NCBI GenBank assembly: GCA_024653385.1
Contig: JANLFZ010000068.1
Location: 1-17,493, forward strand
DNA: 17,493 bases
Direction of reading: 5' to 3'
Source of the DNA: Thermoguttaceae bacterium
Lineage (GTDB): Bacteria; Planctomycetota; Planctomycetia; Pirellulales; Thermoguttaceae
In this document: positions 14,783 to 17,493 of the stretch, piece after piece
Position numbering within the stretch: position 1 is the stretch's first letter
Layout: each line of letters begins with the position of its first letter
Notes under the pieces: generated by a model
What the model was told of the DNA's origin: nothing
Database searches by the model: none
The model's input: only the letters and a program-made list of their open reading frames with translations
Translations under genes and position numbers: made by a program

Positions 14783-14788
14783 AGTATA
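14783..14788 (-). promoter_or_regulatory. Candidate -10 box for the small membrane protein
   Basis: TATACT on the minus strand stands out in GC-rich DNA five bases upstream of the first possible ATG. The hexamer 17 bases upstream (TAGAGA) is a poor -35. The predicted start near 14776 supports initiation at ATG 14739 with a leader of about 37 bases. Confidence 0.4.
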
Positions 14789-15205
14789 GTTCGACCACTA
14801 CGGCGTCTCTACTCTGTGGGTGAAAAACGGCATGTGACGCCGACGACCGACAGTGAGCCCTGATGGTATTCGATCCCGGCCCGATTGCAAGGGGAAAGAA
14901 CCGCCTAATCACTACAGCCAACCCAATCGGCTCTTTCCTCCGGTGGCGACAGGTCGCCTCTTGTCCTCGCAAACCGGTTTCAACCTCGAATCCGGCCCTG
15001 TCACGGCGTCCTCATGACGCACTAGCCCGTCAGTGGGGTGATTACCCCTCATCGAGAGGTGGACTATGAACGCAAGGGCATGCAAGAAAAGCCAAATCAG
15101 ACTGGAAACGCCACTGCCGAGTCTGTCCCGCCAAAGCGATGAGGGTCGGCTAGAAGACGTTATCACATCAAGCATTCCGTTTTGTCGCGGTCGTCGCTGG
15201 GCAGC
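14789..15205. other. Gene-poor intergenic stretch with several short palindromes
   Basis: About 420 bases without a convincing gene; frames of 63-87 codons on either strand match nothing I recognise and lack SD sites. Several short dyads are present: GGCGACAGGTCGCC (14945-14958), the perfect AAACCGGTTT (14971-14980), and GGGGT-GATT-ACCCC (15035-15048). The last overlaps a second possible hairpin, CCTC-ATCGA-GAGG (15047-15059), with which it competes for two bases. These could mark operators or a small RNA, but each is short enough to be chance. Confidence 0.4.
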
Positions 15206-15234
15206 TTGACTTTGGCTCCCGGCCGCCGCATGAT
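15206..15234 (+). promoter_or_regulatory. Candidate promoter giving a leaderless phosphorylase transcript
   Basis: TTGACT (15206-15211, five of six matches) and CATGAT (15229-15234, four of six) are separated by exactly 17 bases. The expected start, seven bases downstream, is 15241, which is the A of the ATG. No SD is present, which fits leaderless translation. Confidence 0.4.
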
Positions 15235-15240
15235 GCCCTC

Positions 15241-16137
15241 ATGGGATTCCAGTGGTTCCTTCGAAGCCTGTTTCGGAGCGTGGCCGAGGCCCGGATGCGC
15301 CAGGAGGTGGCCAAGGCCGCCCGCGAACATATTGCCCAGGCCGCTCAAACGGTTGCCGACCAGGCGCATTCGATTCCCAAGCCCTGCCATGCCGCGGTGA
15401 TCTTCGCGCTTGCGAGCGAGTCGGGTGGGCTGGAGGACCTGATGACCGACCTGGTGACGGTCCGGGCTCAGGGGTTCACCTTGCGCTTGGGCGAACTACA
15501 CAGCCGGCGGGTGGTGGTGGCGATTTCGGGGACAGGTCCGAAGCCAGCGGCCCACGCCACCGACGCGGTGCTGTGCGGCCACCATCCGCCGTTGGTCGTC
15601 TCGGCCGGTTTTTGCGGCGGGCTGGATCCGCGATTGCGGCGTCACGACCTGGTCATGGCCGAGCGGATTGTCGATCTGGAGGGCCGCGAGCTGGACGTGC
15701 CCAAGAGCCTCGATCTTTCGGCCTTGCGCCTGCCTGGCCGGCCGCATGTCGGCCGGATCGTCTCGGCCGACGCGCTGGTGCGGCGCCCGGCGGACAAGCG
15801 GGCGTTGGGTCAACGGTGCGGGGCGTTGGCCGTCGACCTGGAGAGCCACGCGGTGGCGGAAGTCTGTCGCCAGGCGGGGATCCCGTGTCTGGTGCTCCGC
15901 GTGGTCAGCGACGCCGTCGACGACGAACTACCCGTCGAAGTGGCCGGCCTGGCGCGCCAGAAGACGACTGCTGCCCGCTTCGGCGCGGCGTTCGCCTCGG
16001 TCTGGAACCGCCCCGGCAGCCTGAAGGACATGGTCCGGCTCAAGGAAAACGCCCTGGTGGCCTCGGATCGGTTGGCAGCGTTCGTGGCCGAGGCCGTGAC
16101 TCAGCTTTGCCCGCTGCCGCCGGCTTGCGCGTCCTGA
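15241..16137 (+). CDS. Nucleoside phosphorylase / MTA-SAH nucleosidase family protein
   Basis: A 298-residue member of the PNP/UDP phosphorylase superfamily, which cleaves the glycosidic bond of nucleosides. Recognisable parts are VIFALASESGG (53-63), AISGTGPKPAAHAT (94-107), VVSAGFCGGLDPRL (119-132), ALAVDLESHAVAEVC (195-209) and VLRVVSDAVDDELP (218-231). Glu60, Glu201 and Asp224 sit where the catalytic Glu, Glu and Asp of MTA/SAH nucleosidase lie. The first 45 or so residues form an extra, probably amphipathic helix (FLRSLFRSVAEARMRQEVAK) not found in the compact enzymes. The sequence is divergent enough that the substrate (MTA/SAH, purine nucleoside, or an adenosylated lipid as in HpnG) is open. 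Converges on a TPR gene. Confidence 0.85.
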   Translation: MGFQWFLRSLFRSVAEARMRQEVAKAAREHIAQAAQTVADQAHSIPKPCHAAVIFALASESGGLEDLMTDLVTVRAQGFTLRLGELHSRRVVVAISGTGPKPAAHATDAVLCGHHPPLVVSAGFCGGLDPRLRRHDLVMAERIVDLEGRELDVPKSLDLSALRLPGRPHVGRIVSADALVRRPADKRALGQRCGALAVDLESHAVAEVCRQAGIPCLVLRVVSDAVDDELPVEVAGLARQKTTAARFGAAFASVWNRPGSLKDMVRLKENALVASDRLAAFVAEAVTQLCPLPPACAS

Positions 16138-16142
16138 CGCGC

Positions 16143-16163
16143 CGCCGGCGACCTGGGCCGGCG
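16143..16163. terminator. GC stem-loop between convergent genes
   Basis: CGCCGGC (16143-16149) pairs with GCCGGCG (16157-16163) around a seven-base loop, in the 61 bases separating the phosphorylase stop from the stop of the converging TPR gene. No T-run follows on either strand. It is placed like a bidirectional terminator but lacks the intrinsic signature. Confidence 0.3.
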
Positions 16164-16198
16164 CGACGGGACTCGGGCGCGGCGTTCACTCGAACCGT

Positions 16199-17493
16199 TC
16201 ACTTTTCAGCCGGCTGCCACGACTTTTCGACCGCCCGGTATTCGTCTTGCTTCGCGCGGTCGGGTGCCAGTTCGATCGCGCGGCGGTTCCAACGGCGGGC
16301 TTCGTCCATCTGCCGCGCGCTGTGGAACTCCTTGGCCAACTCGTGGAGCATTTCCGCGACGCGGGCCGGTTCGTCCGGCAGGCTGGGCGCCGCGAGGACG
16401 CGCGTGAAGTCCTCGGCGGCCTCCTTGAGCTGGCCGATCAGGATCGAGCAGCGTGCCCGGCCGTACTGGGCCTCCGGCAGCGTGAACCAGGGGGCGAGCT
16501 TCTCATCGTACGCCCCGATGGCTTGCGTGTAGGCGGCGACGGCCTTGGCGTAATGGTCCTTGGCGTTTTCGCGGTCGGCCAAGAGCGTGTAGAGTCCCGC
16601 GAGAAAGAACGGCGCGTCGGCGTTCTTGGGGTTCTTGCGGGCGGCCGCCTCGAAGTCCTTTTCCGCCTCGCGAAGCAACTGCACCTTGCGCTGGGGCTCG
16701 ACGCCGGGCTGCACGGCCATGCGCTGGCGCAGCTCGCCGCGGAACACCAGGTCCTTATCGACCTCGTCGCCGCCCAGTTCGATGGCCTTGGTGATGTCGG
16801 CCAGGGCGCCCTCGAAGTCGGGCAAGTAGCGGCGGAACGCACCGCGCCGGCTCCATAGGAGCGATCGCCCCGGATCGTACTCGATGGCCCGGTCCAACTG
16901 CGCGACGGCCTCCTTGAGCCGGGCCACCGCCTTCTTCTGAAGGGCCTCGGGGTCCTTCGCTTCGGCCGCTTGCGACAACAATTCCCTCGCCTCGTCGGCG
17001 CACCGGGTCCCCACGCCAAGGTACGCATCGGCGTACTGCGGCCGGCTGCGGTAACCGAGCGCGCCGTCGGCGTCGAGCTTCGTCGCGAGGGTCTCGAACT
17101 CGCGAACCGCTTCGTCGAACTGCCGCTTCTTGGTCAGCGCGATGCCCCGGTAGAAGCGTGCCTCGGGATCGCGCGGGTCGGCGCGGACCGCCGTCGAAAA
17201 GTGATCGAGGGCCTCGTCGACCAGATCGAGACCCAGACAGGCCCGGCCGAGCTGGACCAGCAACCGCACATTGCCCGCCGCACGCGGAAGCGTGTCGATC
17301 AGCTTGCGCCGGGCCTCGTCCCATTTGGCCGCCTTGAGCAGGCCATCGCACTCGGCAAGCACCGCGTCGACCGCCGGCGGCTGAGGCTCGACCTGAGGCG
17401 GCTTCGTTGGGGGCATGGTCGATTCCCGCTTCACTTCGGGCGGCTTCGCTTCGACCGGCGGTTTCTCCTTCTCGATCGGCGATCGCTGGGGCT
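16199..17493 (-). CDS. Tetratricopeptide-repeat protein, probably continuing beyond the right edge
   Basis: At least 411 residues of TPR solenoid: WDEARRKLIDTLPRAAGNVR, then LVQLGRACLGLDLVDEALDH, RFYRGIALTKKRQFDEAVRE, LLWSRRGAFRRYLPDFEGAL and ARCSILIGQLKEAAEDFTRV are successive repeat helices, with a final one near the C-terminus (MDEARRWNRRAIELAPD). Upstream of the possible GTG (17434) and ATG (17416) starts the frame stays open to the window edge and encodes a Pro/Lys/Glu-rich stretch (EKPPVEAKPPEVK). This continues in composition into PTKPPQVEPQPPAV, so the true start probably lies outside the window and the visible part is a C-terminal TPR domain behind a flexible linker. What precedes it (an anchor, kinase or other domain) cannot be seen. 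Function unknown. Confidence 0.82.
   Translation of the reverse strand, partial: PQRSPIEKEKPPVEAKPPEVKRESTMPPTKPPQVEPQPPAVDAVLAECDGLLKAAKWDEARRKLIDTLPRAAGNVRLLVQLGRACLGLDLVDEALDHFSTAVRADPRDPEARFYRGIALTKKRQFDEAVREFETLATKLDADGALGYRSRPQYADAYLGVGTRCADEARELLSQAAEAKDPEALQKKAVARLKEAVAQLDRAIEYDPGRSLLWSRRGAFRRYLPDFEGALADITKAIELGGDEVDKDLVFRGELRQRMAVQPGVEPQRKVQLLREAEKDFEAAARKNPKNADAPFFLAGLYTLLADRENAKDHYAKAVAAYTQAIGAYDEKLAPWFTLPEAQYGRARCSILIGQLKEAAEDFTRVLAAPSLPDEPARVAEMLHELAKEFHSARQMDEARRWNRRAIELAPDRAKQDEYRAVEKSWQPAEK

Noticed and set aside
14863..15175. 68-codon (+) and 87-codon (-) frames in the gene-poor stretch
   Set aside because: No SD, no motif, mutually overlapping, and amino-acid composition like random GC-rich translation.

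Overview
The window reads as chromosomal housekeeping DNA from a GC-rich, Gram-negative-type bacterium, most likely a planctomycete. The pointers are high GC, a TatC with a very large first periplasmic loop, a Tat-exported Gfo/Idh/MocA oxidoreductase, a small proline-rich lipoprotein, mixed use of Shine-Dalgarno (SD) sites, and a CobA-HemD fusion. The lineage is inferred from these characters, not from a search. Nothing resembling an insertion sequence, phage, CRISPR array, tRNA or rRNA was seen.

Layout, left to right. A family 2 glycosyltransferase runs off the left edge on the minus strand (1-590). After a 403-base gap comes a plus-strand cluster: hisI, hisG, a RidA/YjgF protein and a MazG-like nucleotide pyrophosphohydrolase, the last two overlapping by four bases. 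On the minus strand follow a Tat-signal oxidoreductase and, upstream of it, tatC. tatC and the class I mannose-6-phosphate isomerase gene (manA) diverge from a shared region containing a symmetric -10 sequence. A lipoprotein, an RsuA/RluB pseudouridine synthase, a PyrK-like electron-transfer subunit and a secreted glycoside-hydrolase-like protein continue on the plus strand to about 11000.

The second part holds minus-strand rpsT (ribosomal protein S20) behind a cytoplasmic TPR protein, then the plus-strand uroporphyrinogen-III methyltransferase/synthase fusion. That fusion ends in an eight-base convergent overlap with a two-helix membrane peptide. A roughly 460-base stretch without a convincing gene follows, then a nucleoside phosphorylase/MTAN-family protein and, on the minus strand, a TPR protein whose reading frame stays open to the right edge.

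Functionally these are mostly core pathways: histidine, pyrimidine, tetrapyrrole and sugar-phosphate metabolism, translation and protein export. I did not find a clear new multi-gene system. The points most worth following are the housecleaning genes attached to hisI-hisG, the enlarged TatC loop next to a Tat substrate, the secreted glycoside-hydrolase-like protein, the symmetric -10 between tatC and manA, and a possible leaderless start on the phosphorylase gene.
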